Source of the DNA: Erythrobacter sp. SG61-1L
GTDB lineage: Bacteria > Pseudomonadota > Alphaproteobacteria > Sphingomonadales > Sphingomonadaceae
Length of the DNA: 64,000 nt
Direction: 5' to 3'
NCBI RefSeq assembly: GCF_001305965.1
Contig: NZ_JXQC01000003.1
Location: 2,876,861 to 2,940,860 of the forward strand
In this document: piece by piece, positions 8,294 to 17,427 of the stretch
Numbering within the stretch: position 1 is the stretch's first letter
How the letters are laid out: every line of letters starts with the position of its first letter
The notes under the pieces: model-generated
Databases searched by the model: none
The model's input: the letters and a program-made list of their open reading frames with translations, nothing else
What the model was told of the DNA's origin: nothing
Position numbers and translations under genes: made by a program

Positions 8294-9901
8294 TTAGTCC
8301 TGTTGCTTCATGGCAGGGCGGATGCCCGCAGCCTCTGCCTCGCCTGCTTCGGCCTTGCCAAGCAGATCGTCGCCGACATTGTCGTCGCGGAGCGTGTCGA
8401 GATGCATCAGCTTCTTCACGAAGGGGCTGACGACCAGCACGGCCACGCCGATCAGCATGGCGGTCCAGCCCACGGCGGTCCACACGTCGAGGAACAGTTC
8501 CTTCGCCGCTTCGCCGCTTTCGGCATTCTCGGCCCCGGTCATGGCCGAGAGCTGTCCCGCTACGAAATTGCCGCCAGCAGTGGCGAAGAACCATGCGCCC
8601 ATGATGAGGCCTGCCATATGCCAGGGCGCCAGGCGGTTCATGGCCGAAAGGCCCACGGGCGACAGGCACAGCTCACCAGTGGTGTGCAGCAGATAGAGCA
8701 GGATGATCAGCCACATCGAAGTGGCGGTGTCCACGCCGGCTGCCTGCGTGCCCCAGACCAGCAGGAGGAAGCCGAGGCCCACCTGCACGATGGCGAGGCC
8801 GAACTTGGCCGGGGTGGAGGGTTCCAGCCCGCGGCGGCCCAAAGAAGTCCACAGCCAGGCGAAGAGCGGACCGAGCAGGATGATGAAGGCCGCATTGACC
8901 GACTGGAACCAGGTGGTCGGCACTTCCCAGCCCAGGAACATGCGGTCCACATGACGGTCCGTGAAGAGATTGACCGAAGCGCCCGCCTGTTCGAACAGGC
9001 CCCAGAATACGGGCTGCAGCAGCAGCAGGAAGATGATCACCAGAATCCGGTCGCGTTCGTGCTTGCCCAGCTTCGTCACAGCGATCCAGGCGATATAGGC
9101 CAGCAGGATCGCGCCGGAAACCAGCAGCATCCAGCCCACCAATTCCTGTGCCTGTACCAGAACCCACAGCACGCCGATCGAGGCAAGGCCCACGGCATAG
9201 AGCAGCCATTCGAGGCGAATGCCGGCAACGGGCTTGGCCAGCAATTCGGGAGAGGGCGGTTCGGCCCGGCCCATCAGCAGCGGCTTGCCGATGATGAACA
9301 CGATCAGGCCCAGCAGCATGCCGACGCCCGCCGCGCCGAAGCCGTAGCTCCAGCCATAGGTTTCGCCCAGATAGCCGGCGATCAGCACGCCGAAGAACGA
9401 GCCGAGGTTAATCCCCATGTAGAAGATCGTGTAGGCGCCATCGCGCCGCACGTCGGTGAGCGGATAGAGCTTGCCCACGATCACCGAGATATTCCCCTTG
9501 AGGAAGCCCGATCCGACGATGATGAAACTGAGCGCGAGCCAGAATATGTTGATCGCCGGATCGCCCTGCCCGCCCGAACCTTCGAAGGCCATCAGGAAGT
9601 GCCCCAGTGTCAGCACTACCGCGCCGAACAGCACGGCCTTGCGCTGGCCCAGATAACGGTCCGCCAGCCAGCCGCCCAGAACAGGGGTGATGTATACCAG
9701 CGAGGTATAGGCGCCATATATCAGCGAGGCGCGCCCGTCGGAAAACAGCCAGTGCTTGGTAAGGTAGAAGATCAGCAGGGCGCGCATCCCGTAATAGGAA
9801 AAACGCTCCCACATTTCGGCGAAGAACAGGACGAAAAGCCCTTTCGGATGCCCCAGGAAGGTTCCGCGGGCATCTCCGCTTTCCGCATATTGGCTGGCCA
9901 T
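8294..9901 (-). CDS. POT family proton-dependent oligopeptide transporter
   Basis: This is a 535-residue major-facilitator protein of the proton-coupled oligopeptide (POT/PTR) family with about 14 membrane spans. Diagnostic motifs are the ExxERFxYYG sequence in helix 1 (AEMWERFSYYG) and the PTR signature FYMGINLGS. It imports di- and tripeptides into the cytoplasm in relatives such as DtpA. ATG 9901 was chosen because GGGGA lies about ten bases upstream; longer in-frame starts exist. It heads the operon with the two exported amidohydrolases and is divergent from a short GntR regulator. Confidence 0.94.
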   Translation of the reverse strand: MASQYAESGDARGTFLGHPKGLFVLFFAEMWERFSYYGMRALLIFYLTKHWLFSDGRASLIYGAYTSLVYITPVLGGWLADRYLGQRKAVLFGAVVLTLGHFLMAFEGSGGQGDPAINIFWLALSFIIVGSGFLKGNISVIVGKLYPLTDVRRDGAYTIFYMGINLGSFFGVLIAGYLGETYGWSYGFGAAGVGMLLGLIVFIIGKPLLMGRAEPPSPELLAKPVAGIRLEWLLYAVGLASIGVLWVLVQAQELVGWMLLVSGAILLAYIAWIAVTKLGKHERDRILVIIFLLLLQPVFWGLFEQAGASVNLFTDRHVDRMFLGWEVPTTWFQSVNAAFIILLGPLFAWLWTSLGRRGLEPSTPAKFGLAIVQVGLGFLLLVWGTQAAGVDTATSMWLIILLYLLHTTGELCLSPVGLSAMNRLAPWHMAGLIMGAWFFATAGGNFVAGQLSAMTGAENAESGEAAKELFLDVWTAVGWTAMLIGVAVLVVSPFVKKLMHLDTLRDDNVGDDLLGKAEAGEAEAAGIRPAMKQQD

Positions 9902-10000
9902 TGGCGCTTGGTCCCCATGTATCATGCGTCTGCCGGGCAATCCCGGTCTGGCGAATGGGGCACCCTACCGGAAAAGGCGGGCTTGTGAAGCAGGCTTGTT

Positions 10001-10019
10001 GCATTCGTAACCGAATTGC
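10001..10019. promoter_or_regulatory. Near-palindrome between the POT and GntR genes
   Basis: GCATTCG (10001-10007) and CGAATTGC (10012-10019) form an inverted repeat with one inserted base and a TAAC centre. It lies in the 209-base divergent gap, where a GntR-type dimer could bind. Evidence is weak. Confidence 0.22.
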
Positions 10020-10110
10020 GACCGGCAAAGCGGCTCTTCTCTTGACCTGCTCCGCTGTATTATGGCACTGATGCACCTGTCGCTTCCGGGCGAAAACCAC
10101 AGGACCAGAA

Positions 10111-10452
10111 ATGTCTCAAGCCAGCCGCCCCGTCTATCTGAAGCTGCGCGATCTGATCGCGGCGGCGATCATAGAGGGGCGATATGCGGAAGGGGACATG
10201 CTGCCGTCCGTGCGTGCCTTCGCGGCGGAACAGAGGGCCAATCCGCTGACTGTGGCCAAGGCCTATCAGCAGTTCCAGACGGATGGGCTGGTGGAAGTGC
10301 AGCGCGGCGTAGGCATGTTCGTGGTTAAGGGTGCGGCCGAGAAGCTGCGTCAGGCCGAGCGCGAAGTCTTTCTTGCGCAGGAATGGCCCGAAATTCGCGC
10401 CCGGATGCAGCGGCTGGGCATCGCCACGGCAGACTTGTTCAGGGACGCATGA
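10111..10452 (+). CDS. GntR family transcriptional regulator, YtrA-like
   Basis: This is a 113-residue DNA-binding protein consisting almost only of a GntR winged helix (about residues 8-75, with the conserved LPSVRAFAAEQRANPLTVAKAY-type recognition region) followed by a short helical tail. The lack of a ligand-binding domain is typical of the YtrA subfamily, whose members usually control an adjacent transporter. Here the divergent POT transporter/amidohydrolase operon is the likely target, in addition to itself. No classical ABC-transporter partner of YtrA lies nearby. Confidence 0.88.
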   Translation: MSQASRPVYLKLRDLIAAAIIEGRYAEGDMLPSVRAFAAEQRANPLTVAKAYQQFQTDGLVEVQRGVGMFVVKGAAEKLRQAEREVFLAQEWPEIRARMQRLGIATADLFRDA

Positions 10453-10603
10453 GCCGCGCCGCGCCTGTGAAGGCGCGGCAGTGGAATTGTCCCGTTTCTG
10501 CCCACTATATCCGGGATTTGACCTAACTCATTGCAACTAAGGGCGTGCTCTGGCAGTTTTGCCCATTGGCGCATGACTCGCCATGCCCCAGGGGGTTGGA
10601 ACG

Positions 10604-10882
10604 ATGATCAGATCCGAATTGCTGCAGGCGTTGGCTAAGGACAATCCCGAGCTGCGCGCTGACGAGATCGAGCAGGTCGTCGATATTTTCTTCGACGAGA
10701 TTGCCCAGCGGCTCGCGGAAGGTGGGCGCGTGGAACTGCGCGGCTTCGGCGCATTCTCCACCAGACAGCGCGAAGCCCGTACCGGCCGCAATCCGCGTAG
10801 CGGGGATTCGGTCAGCGTGCCGGCCAAGCGGGTGCCCTATTTCAAGCCGGGCAAGGAAATCCGCGAACGCCTCAACAAGTAA
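10604..10882 (+). CDS. ihfB: Integration host factor beta subunit
   Basis: This is a 92-residue HU/IHF-family DNA-bending protein. It begins MIRSELLQ and carries the ELRGFGAFSTR beta-arm base and the RNPRSGDSVSVPAK arm segment, which fit IhfB better than HU. It forms a heterodimer with IhfA and bends DNA at promoters and recombination sites. ATG 10604 gives the standard IhfB N-terminus; an in-frame upstream ATG at 10583 would add seven residues. A strong hairpin terminator lies about 100 bases downstream. Confidence 0.95.
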   Translation: MIRSELLQALAKDNPELRADEIEQVVDIFFDEIAQRLAEGGRVELRGFGAFSTRQREARTGRNPRSGDSVSVPAKRVPYFKPGKEIRERLNK

Positions 10883-10979
10883 GGCTTGATCTGCCGGATC
10901 CGTCAGGCCTGCATTTGCGGGCAGTTCTGGCCTTGCGTCTGTGGACGTGGCCATTGAGGCAGGCGGTGCGACAGACAGA

Positions 10980-11014
10980 AAAAGGGCGCGAACCGGCTGG
11001 GTTCGCGCCCTTTT
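10980..11014 (+). terminator. Strong bidirectional hairpin terminator
   Basis: A perfect 15-bp stem (10980-10994 with 11000-11014) and a five-base loop, with A-run and T-run ends built into the stem, lies between ihfB and the convergent TonB-dependent receptor gene. It should stop transcription arriving from either side. Confidence 0.78.
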
Positions 11015-11041
11015 CGTTTGGGCCCCTTTTCGTTTGGGAAT

Positions 11042-11063
11042 GGCCCCTGTCGAAACAGGGGCC
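11042..11063 (-). terminator. Hairpin after the TonB-dependent receptor gene
   Basis: GGCCCCTGT (11042-11050) pairs with ACAGGGGCC (11055-11063). On the minus strand the loop reads TTCG, a very stable tetraloop. It begins eight bases beyond the receptor stop and is backed up by the larger hairpin at 10980-11014. Confidence 0.65.
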
Positions 11064-11070
11064 GCCCTTA

Positions 11071-13650
11071 TCAGAAGCTGCGGCGAACCGTGACCGCCCA
11101 GGTGCGGGGCAGGGCGGGCACGCCCGTGACCAGACCCAGCGAAGCGGTGACGTCGCTCTTGCTCAGGTAATAATACTTGTCGAACAGGTTCTGGACTTCC
11201 AGCGACACGCGCCAGTCGTCGTCGGCCGAAGTGTAGGTGAGCCGGGCATTGCCCAGGAACACGCCTTCAACACGGCTGTATTCGCTGTTCGAAGCTTCAG
11301 TGAAAGTATCCGACTGATAGGAACCGTCGAAGCGGACGCCAAGTGTCGCACCGTTCTTCAGTTCATGGTCGTACTGGACGCCGAAGCTGTAGGTCCATTC
11401 CGGCGTATAGGGCGTGACCTCATCACCCGTCAGCCCGGCCGATGCCACCGACGCCGCATCATACTTGAAGTTGATGTAGCTCAGCGAACCGTCGAACGAC
11501 AGGCCGTCCACCGGATAGGCCGACATTTCGACCTCGAAGCCCTTCACATCGGCCTTGCCGACATTGTTGGGCTGGAGGCACGGAACCGACGGACAGGCCG
11601 ACAGCGTCAGGATGATGTCGTTGTACTTGTTGATGAAGCCGGCGGCATTCAGGCGCAGGCGGCGGTCAAGAAGATCGCTCTTGAAACCGATTTCGTAAGT
11701 CGTGAGGGTTTCAGGATTGAAGGCCTTGAGCTGGTTACAGGCTGCGGGGGCCACATAGCCCGGCGCATCGCATTCGCCCGCCGAAGGGCCGAAGAACGGA
11801 CGCGGGTTGACGCCGCCGCTCTTGTAGCCAGTCGAGACCGAGGCATAGGCTAGGAACTGATCGGAGAAACGATAGTCCGTGACGATGCGCCAATCCCAGC
11901 GGTCCCCTTCGAAAGTGTCGGAGATGCCATAGAGGCCGGACAGGAGGCAGTTCGGCGTATTGCCGACGCCGGTCGGGCCTGCCGTCGGTGCGCCCTGGAA
12001 GAATTCGCAGATCGGCAGCGCAGGCAGGTCGGCCGGGGTCCAGTCCTCGAAGGGAATCGAACCATCGGGATTGCTGCGGTAATAGGTGTAGGTCTTCTTG
12101 TCCTTCGAATAGCGCAGGCCGCCCGTAATGCTCCACGCATCGGTCGGGTGCAGCGTACCGTTGAAGAACACCGCCTTCGACGTGCTCGGCGTGGTATCCG
12201 GGCCGTGGATGAAGTCGATGCCGGCGTAGTTCAGGTCGACGCGGGCGGTGTAATTGCCGTCCTGGTCGAAGTAGAACCCGCCAAGGGTATATTGGAACAG
12301 GCCGTCGCCCAATTCGCCGTTCAGGCGCAGTTCCTGGCTCCATGCACGGTGGTGCATTTCGTTGTCGAGCTGCGCGACCGGAACCGGGGTAGCATCCTGA
12401 TCCTGGCCCCAGCGCGATTCATATTCACGCCAGGAGCTGATCCACACGAGCTGGAGGCTGTCGCTGAGGTCCAGCGTGACATTGCCGTGGATGCCCCAGC
12501 CGATGAAGTCCTGGTTCTGCAGTGCAGTATAGGGCTTGTAGGGGGCCTGCGTCGTGTTCGCCATGCCGTCCACGAAATTGGCATAGCTGATGTACCGGGG
12601 GTCGACGCCGAGTGCGGAGGCATCGAGCGTGTCGCAGCTGTTCACGCCATAAGGCACGAAGTGGCAGTCCACCGGAACGGGCTGGCCGTTAACGCCCGGC
12701 AGCCACGCGCCGCCATTGGCGTTGGTGGCCGGATTCGGGACGCTGGGATCGAACGGATTCGGGTTCGTGGACGTCGGGCCGGGCCGCCCGGCAGCGAGAA
12801 CCACCGTCGGTGCCGGTTCAGAGTGGTCCGACGTGTAGTCGCCCGAGATGTTCACTTCGAGCGTGTCGGTCGGGGTCCAGCGCAGGGCCAGCTTGCCCGC
12901 GACATAGGACTGGCCGCCCTGCGAGCCGACAATGGCGTTCGCGCCGCGTGCATTGGACGAAGGCACGTTCGAACCCACATGGGTGCGGCCATAGTCGAGC
13001 AGATCGACATAGCCGTCACGGCTCTTGGCCACGCCGGAAACACGGGCGAACAGGTTTTCAGCAACCTTGAAGTCGGCCATGCCACGGATGTCGAGCCGGT
13101 TGTAGGAGCCGTAGCTGACCTGCAGCGAGCCTGAACCATCGCCCTTGGGCTTCTGGCTGAACAGCTTGATCGCGCCGCCGATGGAGTTCTTGCCCGCCAG
13201 CGTGCCCTGCGGACCGCGAAGGATTTCGATACGGTCGAGATCCATCAGGTCGAGCAGCGAGCTGGACAGGGTGGGAATATAGACGTCGTCGACATAGACG
13301 CCGACGCCCGGATCGAGCGCGTAGTTGAAGTCGGTCTGGCCGACACCGCGAATGAACGCGATCAGGCCGGCGCCACCGTTCTGCGGCTGCGGCTTCAGGG
13401 TTACGTTCGGGGCTTGAGCAGCGACCTGCGCAATGTCCGTTTGCCCGCGAGCCTCAAGCATTTCGGAATTGACCGCGGTAATCGCGATCGGCGTATCCTG
13501 CAGCTTGGCTTCGCGGAATTCCGCGGTCACGATAATTTCGTTGGTCCGGACACTATTGTCCTCGGTTCCTTCGTCCTGCGCGTAAGCCGGCGTCGCCAGG
13601 CTGGCCATCACGGCCAGCGAAGACACGACGCCCATAGTCTTGAGCTTCAT
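11071..13650 (-). CDS. TonB-dependent outer-membrane receptor
   Basis: This is an 859-residue TonB-dependent receptor with a signal peptide ending near AYAQ. The plug domain covers about residues 35-160 (TPIAITAV, then VYVDDVY and the LRGPQGTLAGKNSIGGAI motif), followed by a beta-barrel ending in the usual C-terminal phenylalanine (RRSF). Sphingomonads carry many such receptors for uptake of plant-derived, aromatic or terpenoid compounds rather than only siderophores. GGGAGG upstream of ATG 13650 is a strong ribosome site. It is divergent from an MFS carrier at the left end of the catabolic block, so it is the likely outer-membrane entry route. The substrate cannot be told from sequence. Confidence 0.95.
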   Translation of the reverse strand: MKLKTMGVVSSLAVMASLATPAYAQDEGTEDNSVRTNEIIVTAEFREAKLQDTPIAITAVNSEMLEARGQTDIAQVAAQAPNVTLKPQPQNGGAGLIAFIRGVGQTDFNYALDPGVGVYVDDVYIPTLSSSLLDLMDLDRIEILRGPQGTLAGKNSIGGAIKLFSQKPKGDGSGSLQVSYGSYNRLDIRGMADFKVAENLFARVSGVAKSRDGYVDLLDYGRTHVGSNVPSSNARGANAIVGSQGGQSYVAGKLALRWTPTDTLEVNISGDYTSDHSEPAPTVVLAAGRPGPTSTNPNPFDPSVPNPATNANGGAWLPGVNGQPVPVDCHFVPYGVNSCDTLDASALGVDPRYISYANFVDGMANTTQAPYKPYTALQNQDFIGWGIHGNVTLDLSDSLQLVWISSWREYESRWGQDQDATPVPVAQLDNEMHHRAWSQELRLNGELGDGLFQYTLGGFYFDQDGNYTARVDLNYAGIDFIHGPDTTPSTSKAVFFNGTLHPTDAWSITGGLRYSKDKKTYTYYRSNPDGSIPFEDWTPADLPALPICEFFQGAPTAGPTGVGNTPNCLLSGLYGISDTFEGDRWDWRIVTDYRFSDQFLAYASVSTGYKSGGVNPRPFFGPSAGECDAPGYVAPAACNQLKAFNPETLTTYEIGFKSDLLDRRLRLNAAGFINKYNDIILTLSACPSVPCLQPNNVGKADVKGFEVEMSAYPVDGLSFDGSLSYINFKYDAASVASAGLTGDEVTPYTPEWTYSFGVQYDHELKNGATLGVRFDGSYQSDTFTEASNSEYSRVEGVFLGNARLTYTSADDDWRVSLEVQNLFDKYYYLSKSDVTASLGLVTGVPALPRTWAVTVRRSF

Positions 13651-14052
13651 GTAGACATCCTCCCAAACCGGGGCCGATCCAGCCCCGAGTTCTCACCAAT
13701 TATCCAACGCGGCTGCCGGTCATTGCCGGAAGGCTCGCGAAAGACCCCAGTAGGGAGGCTTCCCGATGAGCGCGTTCGTGGCGCCCAATTTTCCTCCCCA
13801 TGTCCATCAAGTAAACCTGAACAAGGGCGCCGCAAAGAGCCCAGAACGCACCCGGCATACCGAAAGCGAAGTTGATGTTACTATGAGGCAACAGTGAAAA
13901 ACCCCGGAAATACGAGGAAATTTGACTAAGTCCGATTTGAACATTTCGCCCTGAGGCAAGACGTTTCGGGGCGAGACAGTTAAGTTGCAGCCAAGATACA
14001 AAGCCCGTTGGGAGAGGCGGAATATGCGAATTTGCTTGTATAAGAGGCGCTT
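13651..14052. other. 402-base divergent regulatory gap
   Basis: The gap separates the receptor and MFS genes and holds no credible gene. On the minus strand there is a GATAAT -10-like box (13699-13704) and a 6-bp hairpin (13669-13674 with 13682-13687) just before the receptor's ribosome site. It is visibly richer in A+T around 13850-13930 than the surrounding genes. An operator-like palindrome overlaps its right border. Confidence 0.5.
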
Positions 14053-14069
14053 GTGTCAGCGTTGACACA
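14052..14069. promoter_or_regulatory. Operator-like palindrome over the MFS start codon
   Basis: TGTGTCA (14052-14058) and TGACACA (14063-14069) form a perfect 7-bp inverted repeat with a GCGT spacer. The GTG start of the MFS gene is bases 14053-14055, inside the left arm. A repressor bound here would block transcription just after initiation, or the RNA hairpin could mask the start. Confidence 0.4.
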
Positions 14070-15342
14070 CGGGGCGCCCGAAGCCGGGGGCAATGCCGGC
14101 GAGGCAAGCCATTCCTACGCCTATGAGCTGCGCGTGTTGCTTTTGCTCGGTCTGGCGTTCGGTTTCGCCTATTTCGACCGTATGGCGATGACCTTCCTCG
14201 GTCCCTTCGTGATCGAGGATCTATCGCTCAGTAACACGCAGGTGGGGGCGCTCGGGTCCGGGCTTTCGGTCACCTGGGCGCTGGGCGCCTACTTCGTCGG
14301 CCGCTGGTCTGACTCCATCGGTGCGCGCAAGCCCTTCCTGCTCGCGGCGCTGGTGATCTTCTCTTTCTGCTCGGTCATGTCTGGCCTTGCATGGAACTTC
14401 GGCACGCTCTTCGCCACGCGTGTGGTGATGGGCGCGGCTGAAGGTCCGTTCCTGCCGATCTGCCTTGCGATCATGGCCGCCGCTTCCGCCGAAGGGCGGC
14501 GCGGGCTGAATGCCGGGATGGTCCAGAACGTCTTCGGGTCGCTGCTGGGAACGGCCGTGGCGCCGATTGTGCTGGTGTGGCTGGCGGAGGCCTATGGCTG
14601 GCGCGTGGCCTTCTATCTGGCAGGCGTGCCGGGCCTGATCCTGGCCTTGCTGATCTGGCGCTTCGTGGCAGAACCGCCGCGCGCCAAGGCGCCAGCAGTC
14701 ACCACCGCGCGCGATGCTTCGCTTTCGCCCTGGCACATGCTGGCGGAACGCAACGTGCTGCTCTGTTCGATCCTCAGCTGCTTTGCGGTCGGTTCCGCTG
14801 TGGTCGGCTCCATCTTCATGCCGCTCTATCTCGACGGGCCGCGCGCCATCGATCCCACGACATGGAAGTGGATGATGGCCGTCGTGGGCCTGTGCCCCGG
14901 CGTGGGCGCCGTGGTGCTGGCGGCCCTTTCCGACCGGATTGGGCGCAAGCCGCCGATGATCCTTGGCGGCTTCCTGATGGCGCTGCCGCCACTGGCGCTG
15001 CTGCTGGTGCCGGGCACTCCCGTGATGCTGACTGCGCTGATGTTCCTTGGCTGGATGGGCATGGGCATCTTCCCGCTGTTCATGGGCGTGGTCCCGGCAG
15101 AGACACTGGGCGGCGCCCGCGCGGCGACTGCCATGGGTTTGGTGGTCGGCATCGGCGAATTGAGCGGCGGCGTATTCGGCCCGATCCTGGCGGGCTGGCT
15201 GGCCGACAGCTTCACCCTGGACGTGGCGCTGTGGCTGCAGGCAGGCCTCGGCCTTGCGGGCGGGCTGACCGCGCTGCTGCTTTCCGAAACCAATCCGCGC
15301 GTGCTTGCCCGCCGCGCTCAAGCGAGTGTGGCCCATGGCTGA
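14053..15342 (+). CDS. MFS transporter
   Basis: This is a 429-residue major facilitator with about 12 membrane spans. The loop 2-3 motif GRWSDSIGARK is intact, and the N-terminal helix carries FAYFDRMAMTF, as in organic-anion symporters of the ACS/AAHS type. The only plausible start is GTG 14053 (GAGG a few bases upstream), because the next in-frame Met is inside helix 1. Its stop overlaps the start of the flavin hydroxylase (ATGGCTGA), so transport and first hydroxylation are translationally linked. It probably brings the cluster's substrate or an intermediate across the inner membrane. Confidence 0.88.
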   Translation: MSALTHGAPEAGGNAGEASHSYAYELRVLLLLGLAFGFAYFDRMAMTFLGPFVIEDLSLSNTQVGALGSGLSVTWALGAYFVGRWSDSIGARKPFLLAALVIFSFCSVMSGLAWNFGTLFATRVVMGAAEGPFLPICLAIMAAASAEGRRGLNAGMVQNVFGSLLGTAVAPIVLVWLAEAYGWRVAFYLAGVPGLILALLIWRFVAEPPRAKAPAVTTARDASLSPWHMLAERNVLLCSILSCFAVGSAVVGSIFMPLYLDGPRAIDPTTWKWMMAVVGLCPGVGAVVLAALSDRIGRKPPMILGGFLMALPPLALLLVPGTPVMLTALMFLGWMGMGIFPLFMGVVPAETLGGARAATAMGLVVGIGELSGGVFGPILAGWLADSFTLDVALWLQAGLGLAGGLTALLLSETNPRVLARRAQASVAHG

Positions 15343-16552
15343 GAAGCAGAATGTCATCATCGTGGGCGCAGGCCCGGTCGGTTTCCTGACTGCACTGGGC
15401 CTTGCCCGGCAGGGGATCGAAGTGACCGTGCTGGATGCGGAAAGGGAAGTGAACACCTCCCCCCGCGCGGCGGTTTATTACCACACCACCCTGTCGATCC
15501 TGAACAAGCTGGGCGTGGCCGACGATGCGCATGAAATCGGCCTGCCCAGCACCGAATTCCGCATGCATTGGCTGGAAACCGGCGAGACCATGAGCTCCGA
15601 CATGCGCGAGACGCTCGATCCGGGTCAGGAATATGATCACAACCTCCATTTCGGGCAGCATATCCTTGCCGAACTGGTGATGAAGCACCTCGCCCGCCTG
15701 CCGCATACGCAGGTGCTGTGGGGCCACAAACTCACCGCGATGGACCAGTCCGCCGATGGTGTGACGCTGACGGTGGAGACGGCTGACGGCGTGAAGCAGA
15801 TGGCCGCCCATTGGGTGATCGGCACCGATGGCGCACGGTCCACCATGCGGCGGCTGATGGGGCTGGAATTCGAAGGCATCACCTGGCCCGATCGCTTCGT
15901 TGCGACCAATATCGAATATCCGTTTCTGGAAAACGGATTCTGCAACGCCAACATGGTGGTCGATCCGGTGAACTGGGCCGTAGTCGGCAGGCTCGGGCGC
16001 GAGAACTTGTGGCGCCTGACCTATGGCGAGGATGCCGAACTGGACGAGGCTTCCATTCTGGAACGCCTGCCGGAACGCTTCGCCGCGATCCTGCCCGATC
16101 CATCCATTCCCTATCGGATCGACAATTTCTCCCCCTATCGCGTGCATCAGCGCAGCGCGCCCACCTATCGCGTGGGCCGTGCGCTGCTGGCGGGCGATGC
16201 GGCCCATGCCTGCAATCCCTGCGGGGGGCTGGGGCTGACCGGCGGGGTGCTGGATGCCGATGCGCTGAGCGATGCGCTGGGCGCGGTGATCCTTGGCCGT
16301 GCGGCTGACGGCGTGCTCGATTTCTATTCGCAGGAACGCCGCCGCGTATTCCTGGAAGTGGCTTCTCCCCTGTCTTCCAATTTCAAGCGCTTGCTTTCGG
16401 AGAGCGATCCGGTGCAGCGGGCGAAAGACAAGCAGGACATGCTGGCGGAAGGGGAAAAGGGCGGGGCCGAAATCCGCGCTTCCTCTCTCGCAGAGCTGAT
16501 GAAGGGCCAGCCGATGCCGGTTCCCGCGCCCGCGATACAGGAAGACGCATGA
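15335..16552 (+). CDS. FAD-dependent aromatic monooxygenase, MhpA-like
   Basis: This is a 405-residue group A flavoprotein hydroxylase. It has the FAD-binding IIVGAGPVGFLTALGLARQG near residue 6, a DG-type middle motif (IGTDGARS near 155) and the ribityl-binding GDAAHACNPCGG near 285. Relatives such as MhpA and PobA insert one oxygen atom into an aromatic ring using NAD(P)H. The segment WPDRFVATN is shared with the paralogue at 19674-20864. It is translationally coupled on both sides, to the MFS upstream and the alpha/beta hydrolase downstream (ATGA). Confidence 0.9.
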   Translation: MAEKQNVIIVGAGPVGFLTALGLARQGIEVTVLDAEREVNTSPRAAVYYHTTLSILNKLGVADDAHEIGLPSTEFRMHWLETGETMSSDMRETLDPGQEYDHNLHFGQHILAELVMKHLARLPHTQVLWGHKLTAMDQSADGVTLTVETADGVKQMAAHWVIGTDGARSTMRRLMGLEFEGITWPDRFVATNIEYPFLENGFCNANMVVDPVNWAVVGRLGRENLWRLTYGEDAELDEASILERLPERFAAILPDPSIPYRIDNFSPYRVHQRSAPTYRVGRALLAGDAAHACNPCGGLGLTGGVLDADALSDALGAVILGRAADGVLDFYSQERRRVFLEVASPLSSNFKRLLSESDPVQRAKDKQDMLAEGEKGGAEIRASSLAELMKGQPMPVPAPAIQEDA

Positions 16553-17337
16553 GCGAGTTTGCCTACAGCACCGAAGGGTTCGAACGCACCGTCTATCGCA
16601 TCGATGGCGTGGAAAGCGTGGTCTATGAAATCGGCGAGGGGGAACCCTGCGTCTATTTCCACGGTGGGGGCACCTATCACGGCTTCGAATGGGCGCGCGA
16701 TTTCGCCGATTCCTTCCGCATGATCCTGCCGATCCATCCCAATTTCGGTGAAAGCGGCGATGCCGATTTCACTGCTATCGGCGATTATGTGATGCATTAC
16801 GAAATGCTCTTCGCCGCGCTGGGGCTGGAGACCTTCCACCTGATGGGTGCGTCCATGGGCGGGCATTTTGCCGCGCGCTATGCCGGGGAACATTGGGAAG
16901 AGATCGACAAGCTGGTGCTGGTTTCCCCCGCCGGGTTGAAAAGCGACAAGGCCGCCATTCCCGACTTCTCGCAGATCGCGCCCGAGGAACTGCCCGACTG
17001 GTTCGTGGAAAGCCGCGAATGGCTGGAACCCTATTGGCCCGCGCAGCCCGGCCCGGAATGGCTGGCCTTACGCCAGCGCGAAGGTGAGGCAGCGTTCCGC
17101 ACGCGGGAAGACCTTGCCGTCACCGATGCGAAATTGCGCGAATTGCTCAAGGGCTTCGACCGGCCGGTGCTGTTGCTGTGGGGCGGGGATGACCGGATCG
17201 TGCCGCCCGGCTTCATTCCCGAATGGCAGGGCGTGCTGCCTGACGCGCAAGTGGCCGTGATCCCCGGCGGGGCGCATCTGCTGCTCGACGAGAACATGGC
17301 CGCGCGCAAGGCGGCGAAGGACTTCCTGAACCGCTAA
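16549..17337 (+). CDS. Alpha/beta hydrolase, MhpC-like
   Basis: This is a 262-residue alpha/beta-hydrolase-fold enzyme with an HGGG oxyanion segment near residue 38, the nucleophile elbow GASMGG near 104, an acidic residue in GGDDRIVPP near 215 and a catalytic histidine in GGAHLL near 244. The family includes carbon-carbon bond hydrolases of meta-cleavage pathways. Its ATGA overlap with the hydroxylase fits hydrolysis of the product of hydroxylation or ring cleavage. No extradiol dioxygenase lies directly beside it; the VOC protein at 39875 is the only distant candidate. Esterase or lactonase activity is also possible. Confidence 0.88.
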   Translation: MSEFAYSTEGFERTVYRIDGVESVVYEIGEGEPCVYFHGGGTYHGFEWARDFADSFRMILPIHPNFGESGDADFTAIGDYVMHYEMLFAALGLETFHLMGASMGGHFAARYAGEHWEEIDKLVLVSPAGLKSDKAAIPDFSQIAPEELPDWFVESREWLEPYWPAQPGPEWLALRQREGEAAFRTREDLAVTDAKLRELLKGFDRPVLLLWGGDDRIVPPGFIPEWQGVLPDAQVAVIPGGAHLLLDENMAARKAAKDFLNR

Positions 17338-17339
17338 TT

Positions 17340-17422
17340 CGTCATTGCGAGCGTAGCGAAGCAATCCAGGGCAGTTACACTGGGCCTTGGATTGCTTCGG
17401 GGCCTTGCCCCTCGCAATGACG
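17340..17422. repeat. Dispersed inverted repeat, type A, copy 1
   Basis: CGTCATTGCGAG (17340-17351) and CTCGCAATGACG (17411-17422) form perfect outer arms. AGCAATCCAG and GGATTGCTTC form inner arms. The left 28 bases from GTCATTGCGAG are identical to those of the copy at 28313. It lies just after the alpha/beta hydrolase stop, between convergent genes. Confidence 0.85.
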
Positions 17423-17427
17423 AGGCC

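Noticed and set aside
8264-9988. A 574-codon plus-strand frame opposite the POT transporter
   Set aside because: The minus strand carries the full POT signatures; the plus frame has only Gln/His/Arg-rich shadow sequence.
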